The notes below the pieces were generated by a model. That model ran no database searches. It was not told the origin of the DNA and was given only the letters and a program-made list of their open reading frames with translations. Both the position numbers and the translations under genes were made by a program. A stretch of DNA of 64,000 bases, taken from NCBI RefSeq assembly GCF_030269545.1, contig NZ_BSTN01000005.1:248001-312000 (forward strand), read 5' to 3'. Positions 35,598 through 44,294 of the stretch are shown here, in pieces (the first letter of the stretch is position 1; every line of letters begins with the position of its first letter). The stretch comes from Actinomadura sp. NBRC 104425 (GTDB taxonomy: Bacteria > Actinomycetota > Actinomycetes > Streptosporangiales > Streptosporangiaceae).

Positions 35598-36532
35598 GCG
35601 ATCGTTTGATCACCCATCTGCGGCACGTCGATCTCGCCGTGCCCGACTACACCGTCCAGCGCGAGTTCTACACCACGCTCTGGGGTCTCACCCCGGTCGC
35701 CGAGGACACGGACATCGTGTTCCTCGCGGCCGAGGGGTCGCCGGAGCAGTACATCGTCCGGCTGCGCAAAGACGCCGACAAGCGGCTGGACCTGATCGCC
35801 TACGGCGCCGCGACGCGCGAGGACGTCGACGCGCTCGCCCGGCGCCTCGGCGACGCCGGCGTCCGGCTGATCAGCGAGCCCGACGAGCTGCGGACCCCCG
35901 GCGGCGGCTACGGCTTCCGGTTCTTCGACGTCGACGGGCGCACCATCGAGGTGTCCGCCGAGGTCCGGGACCGCGCGCACCGCAAGATCGAGGAGCGCGA
36001 GTCGATCCCGGTCCGGTTGTCGCACGTCGTCGTCAACTCCCCGGACATCGCCCGGACCCAGGCCTTCTACGAGCGGCATCTCGGCTTCGCGCTGACGGAC
36101 TCGCTGACGCATCCGCACATGGGCGACCTGATGAAGTTCATGCGGTGCAATCCGCAGCACCACAGCCTGGCGATCGCTCAGGGCCCGCACACCTCTCTGC
36201 ATCACGTGTCGTTCGAGATGCGCGGGCTGGACGAGTACATGCGCGGCACCGGACGGCTGCTGCGCGCGGGCGTCCGCAAGATCTGGGGGCCGGGCCGTCA
36301 CATGGCCGGGAACAACACTTTCAGCTACTTCCTCGACCCGCACGGCAACACCGTCGAGTACACGACCGAGCTGGAGATGCTGGACGAGGACGCCTGGCAC
36401 CCGAGCGTCTACGACGTGTCCCAGCCGGAGAACCAGGACCAGTGGGGCACCGCCAACCCGTTCGGCGAACTGGTGGCCAAGGAGAGCTTCAACGACGTCG
36501 ACCGCGGCATCTTCGTCGCCCCTCCGGTCTGA
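35594..36532 (+). CDS. VOC-type (class I) extradiol dioxygenase
   Basis: A 312-residue two-module vicinal-oxygen-chelate dioxygenase. Likely iron ligands are the histidines in RLSHVVVNSPDIA and SLHHVSFEM, and the glutamate in DPHGNTVEYTTELEM, all in the second module. The conserved HMAGNNTFSYFLDPHGNTVEY follows the BphC-type C-terminal motif. It is a second extradiol enzyme, unrelated in fold to MhpB at 31263. The C-terminal DVSQPENQDQWGTANPFGEL extension is typical of the homoprotocatechuate/gentisate-like branch. Confidence 0.88.
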   Translation: MSDRLITHLRHVDLAVPDYTVQREFYTTLWGLTPVAEDTDIVFLAAEGSPEQYIVRLRKDADKRLDLIAYGAATREDVDALARRLGDAGVRLISEPDELRTPGGGYGFRFFDVDGRTIEVSAEVRDRAHRKIEERESIPVRLSHVVVNSPDIARTQAFYERHLGFALTDSLTHPHMGDLMKFMRCNPQHHSLAIAQGPHTSLHHVSFEMRGLDEYMRGTGRLLRAGVRKIWGPGRHMAGNNTFSYFLDPHGNTVEYTTELEMLDEDAWHPSVYDVSQPENQDQWGTANPFGELVAKESFNDVDRGIFVAPPV

Positions 36533-37518
36533 TGCGCGGCTACGACGCCACCGCCGAGTTCGGCACCGACGCCGAAGCGGCGATCGCAGCGGCGGCGAAG
36601 CGGTACAGCAACTGGAACCGCTGGGGCCCTGACGACGGCATCGGCACCGTCAACTTCATCGACGCGGGCAAGCGCGCCGAGGCGGCCCGGCTGGTCCGTC
36701 GCGGCGAGTCGTTCAGCCTGTCGCTGCCGTTCGATGAGAACGGCCCGCAGAACGGCTGGCGGCGCCGGGTCAACCCGGTGCACACGATGATGTCCACCGG
36801 ACAGGACACCGCGGAGCAACTGGGTCTGCCCCATGGTCTGACGGCGGCCGACGACGCCGTCTTCATGCCGCTGCAATGCAGCACCCAGTGGGACGGTCTC
36901 GGGCACGTCTTCGACCACGGCATCGCCTGGAACGGGCGCAACGGCGCCGAGGTCGTGACCAGCGAGGGCGACTTCGCCACAGGCATCGAGAGGATCGCCG
37001 CACCGGTGATCGGGCGGGGCGTCCTGCTCGACGTCGGACGCGTTCTGGGCGAGGACGGTGAGCTGCCCGACGGGTTCCCGATCACCAGTGCCGACCTGGC
37101 GGAGGTGATCCGGCGGCAGGGGGAGACGTCGCAGGTGGGGCGCGGTGACATCGTGCTGGTGCGGACGGGTCAGCTGTCGCGGGTCCGGCGCGGCGACGGA
37201 TGGGCCGGGTACGCGGGCGGCCCGGCGCCGGGCCTGTCGTTCGAAACGGCGGGCTGGCTGCACGACACCCAGATCGCGGCGATCGCCACCGACACCTGGG
37301 GCTTCGAGGTGCGGCCCATCGAGTTCCCGGACTCGTTCCAGCCGCTCCACCAGGTGGCCCTGCCCCATATCGGCCTGCTGGTCGGTGAGATGTGGGACCT
37401 GGACATGCTGGCCGCCGACTGCGCCGCCGACGGCGTCTACGAGTTCTTCCTCGCCGCGCAGCCGCTGCCGTTCACCCGCGCGGTCGGCTCGCCGGTCAAC
37501 CCTGTCGCGGTGAAGTGA
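36532..37518 (+). CDS. Cyclase family protein (KynB-like)
   Basis: A 328-residue member of the PF04199 putative cyclase/KynB family. The metal-binding signature appears as QCSTQWDGLGHVFDHGIAWNG, in which HxxxDxxxH is altered. GRGVLLDVGRVLG and VGRGDIVLVRTGQ are further family segments. Related proteins hydrolyse cyclic amides or isatin. Its step here is unknown. The ATG overlaps the previous stop by one base. Confidence 0.85.
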   Translation: MRGYDATAEFGTDAEAAIAAAAKRYSNWNRWGPDDGIGTVNFIDAGKRAEAARLVRRGESFSLSLPFDENGPQNGWRRRVNPVHTMMSTGQDTAEQLGLPHGLTAADDAVFMPLQCSTQWDGLGHVFDHGIAWNGRNGAEVVTSEGDFATGIERIAAPVIGRGVLLDVGRVLGEDGELPDGFPITSADLAEVIRRQGETSQVGRGDIVLVRTGQLSRVRRGDGWAGYAGGPAPGLSFETAGWLHDTQIAAIATDTWGFEVRPIEFPDSFQPLHQVALPHIGLLVGEMWDLDMLAADCAADGVYEFFLAAQPLPFTRAVGSPVNPVAVK

Positions 37519-37528
37519 GGAGACCGCT

Positions 37529-38470
37529 ATGCGACTGACCACCCTGCTGACCGGCGAAGGAGCCCAGGTCGGCGTGCTGGACGGCGACGTCGTCCGGCTG
37601 CTCGCCCCCGGCACGACACTGCTGGACGTCATCCAGGGCGGGAATGAGGCGCTGGAAGACGTGGCGCGCCGCGCCCGCACCGGCGACGCCGTCCCGATCG
37701 AAGAGGCGTCCTTCGGGCCGCTGCTGCAGCCGCCGAGCGTGCGGGACTTCCTCACATACGAAAGGCACATCGACGCCCTGGCGGGCGGGGTGCCCGAGGA
37801 GTGGTACGAAGAGCCGCTGTTCTATTTCTCCAATCCCGCCGCCATCGTCGCGCCCTACGCAACCGTCGCCATTCCGCCCGGGGCCCGTCAGCTCGATTAC
37901 GAGCTGGAGGTGGCCGCGGTCATCGGCCGCGCCGGCTGTGACCTGTCCCCGGACAACGCCGCCGGCCACATCCTCGGCTACACGATCATGAACGACTGGT
38001 CCGCGCGCGACCTGCAGGAACGGGAGTTCAAGCAGCCGATGGGGCCGTCGAAGTCGAAGGACTCGGCGACCACCCTCGGCCCCTGGCTCGTCACCGCCGA
38101 CGAGCTGGCCGATCGGATCGAGGACGGACGGCTCGCGCTGCGGACGCAGGTGCGCCTCAACGGGGTCCGTACCGGCGGCGACACCACGGCCAACATGTCG
38201 TGGTCGTTCGCCGATCTGGTGGCCTATGCCTCGCGGGGCACCGTCGTCCGGCCCGGTGACGTCCTCGGCTCGGGGACCTGCGGTACCGGTTGCATCGCCG
38301 AACTCAAGCGCACCCGGGGCGACGCCGCGCCGGCCTGGCTGTCGCCGGGCGACGTCGTCCGCATCGATGTCGAAGAACTCGGGCACGTCGAGAACCGGAT
38401 CGTCGCCGGCCGTGCGCCCGTCCCCATCCCGCCGGCCCGGCGCCGCATCACCCAGGGAGCATCGTCGTGA
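37529..38470 (+). CDS. Fumarylacetoacetate hydrolase family protein (second)
   Basis: A 313-residue FAH protein of the HpcE/2-hydroxyhepta-2,4-diene-1,7-dioate isomerase or acylpyruvase type. VRDFLTYERHIDAL contains the N-terminal catalytic region, QLDYELEVAAVIGRAG holds the E-x-E metal site, and YTIMNDWSARDLQEREFKQPMGPSKSKDSATTLGPWLV is the strongly conserved core. A GGAGA site precedes the ATG. It probably hydrolyses or isomerises the ring-fission acid after the VOC dioxygenase. Confidence 0.9.
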   Translation: MRLTTLLTGEGAQVGVLDGDVVRLLAPGTTLLDVIQGGNEALEDVARRARTGDAVPIEEASFGPLLQPPSVRDFLTYERHIDALAGGVPEEWYEEPLFYFSNPAAIVAPYATVAIPPGARQLDYELEVAAVIGRAGCDLSPDNAAGHILGYTIMNDWSARDLQEREFKQPMGPSKSKDSATTLGPWLVTADELADRIEDGRLALRTQVRLNGVRTGGDTTANMSWSFADLVAYASRGTVVRPGDVLGSGTCGTGCIAELKRTRGDAAPAWLSPGDVVRIDVEELGHVENRIVAGRAPVPIPPARRRITQGASS

Positions 38471-39657
38471 TCGTTGATCGTGTCCTCGTGCAGGGCGGCG
38501 GCATCGGCGGGCTCGTCGCCGCCACCGCCCTCGCCCGGCGCGGCGTCGAGGTCGACGTCGTCGAACGCCGCCTTGCCGGATCGGTGCTCGGCGTCGGGCT
38601 CAACCAGCCGTCCAACGCCCTGCGGGCGATGGAGGAGATCGGCGTCCTGGACGACTGCCTCGCCGCCGGCTACCAGTGGGACGACCTGCGCATGATCAGC
38701 GCGGACGGGACGGTGCTGGCCGAGATCCCACCTCCCCCGGCCCCTGGCCTGCCCGCGCGCAACAACGGGATCCAGCGGCGCGAACTGTGCCGGGTCCTGC
38801 TGGACGCGGCCGCGAAGGCGGGCGCTCGGCTGTATCACGACGCGACCACCGCGGCCCTCCGGGATGACGACGACGGAGTCGAGGTCACCTTCACCGGCCG
38901 CGATACGCCCGCGCCGGGCCGCTACGACCTCGTCGCCGGTTTCGACGGCATCCGCTCCGCCGCCCGCCGGTACCTGTTCGGGGACCGGTACGAACCTCGG
39001 CTCACCGGTTTTTCGGTCTGGCGCATCAGCCTGCCCCGCCCTCCGGAACTTGACGGGGTCGTCTACGCCTTCGCCGGGAACGTCAAGGCCACGCTGATAC
39101 CGCTCAGTGCGGATGACAGCTACATCGCGCTGGTCGCGCCCGAGGAATCCGTCCAGCAAAAAACGACTCCCTCGCGCATCGCCGCGCAGATGCGCGCCAT
39201 GCTGCAGGAGTTCGGCGGCTGGATCGGCGGGCTCGCCAAGCACATCTCGCAGGAGAACTCGGCCGCGCACGGGCCCATCGAGCAGGTCACCTTGGACGAG
39301 CCGTGGTATCGCGGCCGCGTCCTCATCGGCGGCGACGCCGCGCACGCGACCAGCCCGCATATGGCGCAGGGGGCGGCGATGGCCGCGGAGGACGCCGTCG
39401 TCCTGGCCCAGGAGCTGGAACGCGCCACGTCCGTGGCCGAGGCCCTCGACGCCTGGTGGAAGCGCCGCATCCCGCGGGCCGGGCTCGTCCAGGACTACTC
39501 CGCCGAGCTCATGCGGCAAGAGCAGGGCAAGGCGTCTTCCGGGAGACCTGAAGCTGCTGGAACTTCCGATCCCGGCCGCGCACGCTCGCCTTGCCCGGCC
39601 GTACTGAATCGCGCCGGACCCGGCGTCCACCCGAGGATGATCGACGAGGATGATTGA
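38467..39657 (+). CDS. FAD-dependent aromatic monooxygenase (PHBH-type), C-terminus probably shifted
   Basis: A 396-residue class A flavoprotein monooxygenase. The FAD motif is VLVQGGGIGGLVAATALARRG, DG lies in VAGFDGIRSAARRYLFG, and GD is in VLIGGDAAHATSPHMAQGAAMAAEDA. The last ~45 residues (SSGRPEAAGTSDP onwards) look unnatural. In the next frame the sequence gives GDLKLLELPIPAAHARLARP and a stop at 39607, a more typical end. A single frameshift near 39535 is suspected. The enzyme would hydroxylate the ring to give the catechol substrate. The GTG overlaps the previous stop. Confidence 0.82.
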   Translation: MIVDRVLVQGGGIGGLVAATALARRGVEVDVVERRLAGSVLGVGLNQPSNALRAMEEIGVLDDCLAAGYQWDDLRMISADGTVLAEIPPPPAPGLPARNNGIQRRELCRVLLDAAAKAGARLYHDATTAALRDDDDGVEVTFTGRDTPAPGRYDLVAGFDGIRSAARRYLFGDRYEPRLTGFSVWRISLPRPPELDGVVYAFAGNVKATLIPLSADDSYIALVAPEESVQQKTTPSRIAAQMRAMLQEFGGWIGGLAKHISQENSAAHGPIEQVTLDEPWYRGRVLIGGDAAHATSPHMAQGAAMAAEDAVVLAQELERATSVAEALDAWWKRRIPRAGLVQDYSAELMRQEQGKASSGRPEAAGTSDPGRARSPCPAVLNRAGPGVHPRMIDEDD

Positions 39658-39658
39658 C

Positions 39659-39689
39659 GTGGGCGGCCGGCGGCCCGCCGGCCGCCCAC
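39659..39689. terminator. GC-rich hairpin after the monooxygenase gene
   Basis: Arms GTGGGCGGCCGGCG and CGCCGGCCGCCCAC (14 perfect pairs) surround GCC, directly after the operon end. There is no T-tract, as is common in actinomycetes. Confidence 0.7.
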
Positions 39690-39711
39690 GCATGACTCGT
39701 AAGGACCCACG

Positions 39712-40659
39712 GTGCACCTGCCCAGCCTCGATCTGAACCTCATCGTGGTCCTGCACGCCCTGCTCGAAGAGCGCAACGTGACCCGGGCCGGCGAGCGGCT
39801 CGGCATGAGCCAGCCGGGGACGAGCGCGGCGCTCGGCCGGCTGCGGCGGCACTTCAACGACCCGCTGCTGCAACGGGAAGGCGGCCAGTACGTCCTGACA
39901 CCGCTGGCGCAGGGGCTCTACGACCAGCTCGGGCGGATGCTGGACGATCTGCAGCGGCTGCTGGACGCCCAGCCGCGGTTCGACGCCGCCGCGGCCGAGC
40001 GCCGGTTCGTGGTCCAGTGCTCCGACGCCGTGCTCAGCGTGCTCGGGCCACGGCTGGTCGCCGCCGTCGCCCGGGCGGCCCCGGGGGTCAGCCTGGACTT
40101 CCGGGGCATTGACCAGGCCGTGGTGAACGACCCGCTCACCACGCTGCGCGACATCGACGTCCTCATCGCTCCGCGTGGCCTGTTCTCCGTGCCGGAGGCG
40201 TTGAGCGCCGAACTCTACAGCGACCGCTGGATCTGCGTGACCTGGCGCGGCAACCACTCGGTCGCCGACCGCCTCACCCGCGAGGACGCCGCACGCGCAC
40301 GATGGGTGATGCCGTTCCGGCAACCGCTCATGGCGTCGCCCGCCGACGCCGGCCTGGCGGCCCTCGGCATCGACCGGCACTGCGCCGTCCGGGTCGAGAA
40401 CTTCGCCGTCTTGGGGCGGCTGGTGGTGGGCACCGACCTGCTCGTCCTGTGCCACGAGCGGTTGATCCGCCGGCACCCCGACCACCAGCTGCGCGACCTG
40501 GACCTCCCTTCCGCGCTCCCGCCGTTCACCGAGACCGCGTGGTGGCATCCCGTCCGCCAATTGGACCCCGGCCACCGCTGGTTCATCGACCTGCTCATCG
40601 AGCAAGGCCGCGCACTGCAAGGCGAGCCGGACGGCTCCAGCGGCCGGGCAGAGCCGTGA
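39712..40659 (+). CDS. LysR family transcriptional regulator (NodD-type)
   Basis: A 315-residue LysR regulator. The winged helix is LDLNLIVVLHALLEERNVTRAGERLGMSQPGTSAALGRLRRHFNDPLLQR, and the effector domain begins RFVVQCSDAVLSVLGPRL. NodD-like members respond to aromatic inducers. It lies at the 3' end of the second aromatic operon, behind a hairpin, and may activate it. The GTG at 39712 is the start. Confidence 0.9.
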   Translation: MHLPSLDLNLIVVLHALLEERNVTRAGERLGMSQPGTSAALGRLRRHFNDPLLQREGGQYVLTPLAQGLYDQLGRMLDDLQRLLDAQPRFDAAAAERRFVVQCSDAVLSVLGPRLVAAVARAAPGVSLDFRGIDQAVVNDPLTTLRDIDVLIAPRGLFSVPEALSAELYSDRWICVTWRGNHSVADRLTREDAARARWVMPFRQPLMASPADAGLAALGIDRHCAVRVENFAVLGRLVVGTDLLVLCHERLIRRHPDHQLRDLDLPSALPPFTETAWWHPVRQLDPGHRWFIDLLIEQGRALQGEPDGSSGRAEP

Positions 40660-40662
40660 AAG

Positions 40663-40692
40663 GGCCGGGGCCGCCTCGTCGCGGCCCCGGCC
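40663..40692. terminator. Hairpin between convergent LysR and binding-protein genes
   Basis: GGCCGGGGCCGC and GCGGCCCCGGCC (12 perfect pairs) enclose CTCGTC. It lies 4 bases after the LysR stop. Confidence 0.7.
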
Positions 40693-40707
40693 TCGATCAC
40701 GTCGTCG

Positions 40708-41889
40708 TCAGGACGGGTCCTCGAACCGCCAGGTGCGGCCGTCGAACCGCTGGACGCGGTAGCTGCGGACGAGCCTGCCGTCCGAGCCGCCGTTCAGCGA
40801 CATCCCGGGCAGCAGCGCGGGATCGACGGCACCGTGCAGTCCGTCCCAGCCTTCGAGGAAGCCCTTCCCGTCGAGAGAGGGAGCCCCGCGCAGCGCGGCG
40901 ACGACGGCGGCGGCCGCGCCGTAGCCGTTGAGCGCGAGGAGCTTGCCGCTGTCGGCGGCGTGCCCGTACTCGGCCATGTCCTTCTTGAACTGGCGGACGG
41001 CCGGGTCGGCCGCCCAGCGCGGGTCGGACGGGTCCTTGGCCCACTGCGTCGTGAAGACGCCCTTGGCCGCCGGCCCGGCGGGCGTAAGGGTGCTGGTGTA
41101 GTCGCTCTGCGCGCTGTAAAGCATGATCTTCGGGTGGTAGCCGACCTGGTCCATCAGCCGCAGCACCGCGCTTTGCGCCGCGCCGCCGACCGACAGGAAC
41201 AGCACGTCGACGCCCGCGCCGCGCAGCTCGTTCACCTGCGGGCCGAGGTCGACGACGCTCGGCGCGACCTTGATCGTCTTGGTGAGCGTCAGACCCGCCG
41301 CGCGCAGCCCGCTCGCCTGGCTGGCAGTGAGGTCGTTGTTGAGACCGAGCAGCCCGGCCTTCGCTCCGGGGAACCGGTTCTTCAGGAACGAGCCGGCGAC
41401 CCTTCCCTCGACGGCGATGTCCGGCCACCAGGCACGGGCGTAAGGGGAAGCTCCGGACGTCGCTGAACGGGGTCTGCCCGGCCAAGGCGATCAGCGGGAC
41501 CTTGCGTTGGCCGAGGTAGGGGCGAGTGGAGATCGCCGCGCCGCCGAACGACAGCACGAGCGTCGCGTGTTCCTGTTCGACGAGCCGGCGCATGTTGGCG
41601 GTCAGCCGCGAGGTGTCGTAGGCGTCGTCGAGGACCTTGAACTCGATCTTGCGTCCGTTGACGCCGCCCTCGGCGTTGACGCGTGCGAAGTAGGCCTGCG
41701 CCCCGGAGCCGACGACGCCGGTGGCGGCCAAGGGCCCGGACAGGGCGAGGCTGGCGCCGATCACGATGTCGCCGCGCCCCCGGCCTGCGCGTTCCAGCGG
41801 AAGGTGCAGCCGCTGAGCGCGGTCGCGGCGGCGCAGAGCAGGGCGACCGGACGCAGCAGGGATGTCCGAAGCCGTCGCGGGTGCCTCAT
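40708..41889 (-). pseudogene. Branched-chain amino acid/aromatic ABC transporter substrate-binding protein (LivK-like), frameshifted
   Basis: The start MRHPRRLRTSLLRPVALL, then CAAATALSGCTFRWNAQ, is a lipoprotein signal with a lipobox cysteine (ALSGC). After ~40 codons the frame changes to give DIVIGASLALSGPLAATGVV, then FARVNAEGGVNGRKIEFKVL. Near 41450 it changes again to SPYARAWWPDIAVEGRVAGS, and this frame stays open to the end (WRFEDPS). Two single frame changes break an otherwise full-length gene. ABC transporters of this type import aromatic acids or amino acids, so it could have served the aromatic island. Confidence 0.8.
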
Positions 41890-41985
41890 GCGGGCCTCCC
41901 TTCGGTTCGGCGCGCGCCCAGGCGGGCCAGGCCCGTGCGTACGAGATGGACGATGCCGCGGGGCGCGAAGTACAGGAAGCCGGTG
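41886..41985 (-). pseudogene. LivM-like ABC permease, C-terminal remnant
   Basis: The last 31 codons read GFLYFAPRGIVHLVRTGLAR and then LGARRTEGRPA. This is typical of the LivM permease C-terminus. Its stop overlaps the start of the binding-protein gene in an ATGA pattern, so the two were one operon. Everything upstream of about 41985 is replaced by an oppositely oriented hydratase gene fragment. Confidence 0.65.
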
Positions 41986-42471
41986 GTAGCGGCGGTCAAC
42001 GGCCTCGCCGTCGGCGCCGGGATGGGGCTCGCCCTGGTCTGCGACCTGGTCCTCGCGGCCGAAGAAGCCCGCTTCACCTGCGCCTTCGGCAACGTGGGCC
42101 TCGTCCCCGACACCGGCCTGTCCAGCGTGCTGGTCCGCACGCTCGGCCACGCCCGCGCCTACGAGCTCGCCACCTCCGGACGTCCTCTGGACGCACGGGA
42201 GGCTCTCGACCTCGGTCTGATCAACGCGGTCGTCCCCGCCGGTGATCTCGCCGCCGAGGCCCAGGCCCGCGCCGATGCCCTGGCCGACGGACCCGCGACA
42301 GCGTTCGCGCTGACCAAGCGCGTCTTCCGCCTGGCCGCCCACTCCCCCGTCGCCGACGTCATCGCAGCCGAAGCCGACGCCCAAGGCACCGCGGCCCGCA
42401 GCCCCGAACACGCCGAAGGGGTGGCCGCCTTCACCGACAAGCGCCGACCGCGATTTACTGAGGCTCACTGA
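41953..42471 (+). pseudogene. Enoyl-CoA hydratase/isomerase family protein, N-terminus lost
   Basis: The readable part starts KPVVAAVNGLAVGAGMGLAL and continues through EEARFTCAFGNVGLVPDTGL and ALTKRVFRLAAHSP to a normal C-terminus. The first ~90-100 residues of the crotonase fold are missing. Homology begins exactly where the LivM remnant ends, at a shared GAAGCCGGT. An in-frame ATG at 41953 could give a 172-residue product, but it lacks the N-terminal half of the oxyanion site. Confidence 0.75.
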
Positions 42472-42487
42472 TCACCTGGAGGAACCC

Positions 42488-42796
42488 ATGGTCGTCGAGC
42501 ACGCCGAGCTCAGCATCGTCCCCGGACGCGAAAAGGAGTTCGAGGAGGCCTTCACGCGCGGCCACCGCGCCATCGCCCAGGCCGCCGGCTACCGGTGGGC
42601 CCGGCTCGTCCGCCAGATCGAAAACCCCGGCACCTACCTTCTTCTCGTCGGCTGGGAGACGCTCGAGTCCCACACCGTCGACTTCAGGCAATCACCGCTG
42701 TTCCGGGAATGGCGCGGCGCCGTGGGCGAGTTCTTCGCGTCCGCTCCCGTCGTCACCCACTACGAGGCGGAACCCGACCTCGATCACTTCAACTGA
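42488..42796 (+). CDS. Antibiotic biosynthesis monooxygenase (ABM) domain protein
   Basis: A 102-residue dimeric alpha-beta barrel protein. VVEHAELSIVPGREKEFEEAFTRGHRAIAQAAGYRWARLVRQIENPGTYLLLVGWETLESH is the ABM core. These proteins act as cofactor-free oxygenases or quinone-handling partners. GGAGG precedes the ATG by 7 bases, and the hydratase stop is 16 bases upstream. The gene appears intact. Confidence 0.85.
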   Translation: MVVEHAELSIVPGREKEFEEAFTRGHRAIAQAAGYRWARLVRQIENPGTYLLLVGWETLESHTVDFRQSPLFREWRGAVGEFFASAPVVTHYEAEPDLDHFN

Positions 42797-42838
42797 AGCC
42801 GCCGGCGAGTCTCCGGACTCGCCGGCGGCGTCACCGGC

Positions 42839-43243
42839 TCATTCCAAAGAGGCGGACGCCAGGACCGCGCGGCGGGACAGGAGCAGCAGTACGGTGGCGA
42901 CCACACCTGTCGCCGCAGCGAGCAGGCCGACCGACGCCGCCAGCGTGCCGACTGCGGCTTCGCCGGCGAGTAGGAGCAGCGGGCAGGCGAACTCGCCCGT
43001 GAAGAACGCCGCCATCCACAGGCCCGTCCCACGGCCCCGGTCGGCGGCGGCACCGGTGTCACCGAAGGCGTCCTGCATCTTCGGCAGGACAGGCGCGATG
43101 AGCACTGCGCCCAGAATCGGCAGGCAACTACCCGCCATCAGCAACACCACACGCAGGCGGTTCGCCGCCCCCGAGGGCGGCGAACCGTCGGTCGGTCCGT
43201 CTTCGGAGTTCGCGGCAGGCGGCGCGGACACGGATTCGGGCAT
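42839..43243 (-). pseudogene. MFS transporter with large internal deletion
   Basis: The 134-residue frame joins a normal MFS N-terminus (NRLRVVLLMAGSCLPILGAVLIAPVLPKMQDAFGDTGAA) directly to a normal C-terminus starting GTGLWMAAFFTGEFACPLLL. About 250 central residues are gone while the reading frame stays open. A GTGGAG site precedes the ATG. A protein with only about four membrane segments could be made but should not transport. Confidence 0.7.
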
Positions 43244-44165
43244 GGGGACACTCCACGTCGCAGCAAGGGAAGGCACGGGGGTGGGAAACGCCGCGAAGGG
43301 CGCGCGTCGAAACCTCGTCGCACCTGGGGTGGATTCACCGTGAAACGGTGTTTTGAGCTGCCATGACTATGCCTCACTCGTGCTCATGCACCGCGACCAC
43401 ATATCTCACGACGCCTGAAGAGGCCGTCCGCACCTGCTACAACACCATTTTCTCGACCCTGGTGATCCGCGTCGCCTACGGCCCCGGATTCGCTGCCCCC
43501 GCGACCGACGACGCCACCTTCATCGATCAACTGGCGGACGTCGCAACACGATTCCTCTTGACAGCCGCGCCGGCAAAGCTCCGATCCCCACCGATTCCTT
43601 ACGTATACCTCTCCGTCTCGCTTGCCGAACCCGCAGCATCGGGCGGTACTGACACGTCCCGGCCTTGTCGGGGCCGCTTGCCCCCCGACCCGGCACCTCC
43701 CGGACCAGACTGCCCCCGGCTTCACCGCCCTGCTGCGACAGGACGGCGGCGAAGGTCTCCCACCCCCACTCGATCAATCAGCGCCTCACGGCACACCTTC
43801 CACGCATGCCACCGGTCGACGCCCGCATATCTGCCTCGGCGTGGCCCTCGGGAGCGTGGTCCGCGAACCCGAACAGGCCCACGTAGCACCACGGAGAGGT
43901 CACCGCGGCGTGCAGCACCTGCCCCGCCAGACCCGTTGCTGCGCCCGCCTTCGGCGGCGCTCGACGATCTTTCTTTCCGGCCTCGGCGGGTACCCCCGCG
44001 CCCCGCCGTCACCCACGCTGACCAGGGACTTCGCTGCCCGCGCACCCCTGCCGAGCGCAGCCCTCCACCCTCGTCCGCCCGGCCGATCTCCGTTCCGATG
44101 CGCGAACAACCCCCAAGATGCGCTAGTCTTTCCGTCGTCGGGAACGCCGCAAGGCCGAACCGCCG
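43244..44165. other. 922-bp region without recognisable gene before tRNA-Val
   Basis: Open frames exist on both strands, but none has a recognisable family, consistent codon bias or a ribosome-binding site. The stretch 43330-43620 is noticeably AT-richer than its surroundings. It may be foreign or decayed DNA at the tRNA integration hotspot. Confidence 0.5.
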
Positions 44166-44237
44166 GGGCGATTAGCTCAGCGGGAGAGCGCTTCGTTCAC
44201 ACCGAAGAGGTCACTGGTTCGAACCCAGTATCGCCCA
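44166..44237 (+). tRNA. tRNA-Val (CAC)
   Basis: A complete cloverleaf can be drawn. The acceptor GGGCGAT pairs with ATCGCCC and the D stem is GCTC/GAGC. The anticodon stem CTTCG/CGAAG has loop TTCACAC (anticodon CAC), and the T stem ACTGG/CCAGT has loop TTCGAAC. The discriminator is A and no CCA follows directly. An integrase remnant points at its 3' end. Confidence 0.95.
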
Positions 44238-44245
44238 CATAGGTC

Positions 44246-44278
44246 AGGGCCTCAGTTCGATCTTCGAGCTGGGGCCTT
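44246..44278. terminator. Imperfect hairpin behind tRNA-Val
   Basis: AGGGCCTCAGTTCGA pairs imperfectly with TTCGAGCTGGGGCCTT around TC. It lies between the tRNA and the convergent integrase remnant, serving as a likely tRNA terminator. Confidence 0.55.
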
Positions 44279-44294
44279 GAGTGTAACCGGGTGA

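Noticed and set aside
38224..40620. A 798-residue open frame on the reverse strand
   Set aside because: It is a shadow of the FAD monooxygenase and LysR genes. Its translation is low-complexity (Gly, Arg, Val, Asp rich) with no family, and the forward strand holds well-conserved motifs.
42839..43243. SMR-like or other naturally short transporter
   Set aside because: Both ends align with ends of full-length MFS proteins, which favours an internal deletion.
43363..44175. A 270-codon forward frame before tRNA-Val
   Set aside because: No recognisable family, no ribosome-binding site, proline/arginine-rich composition in its second half, and it runs into the tRNA.
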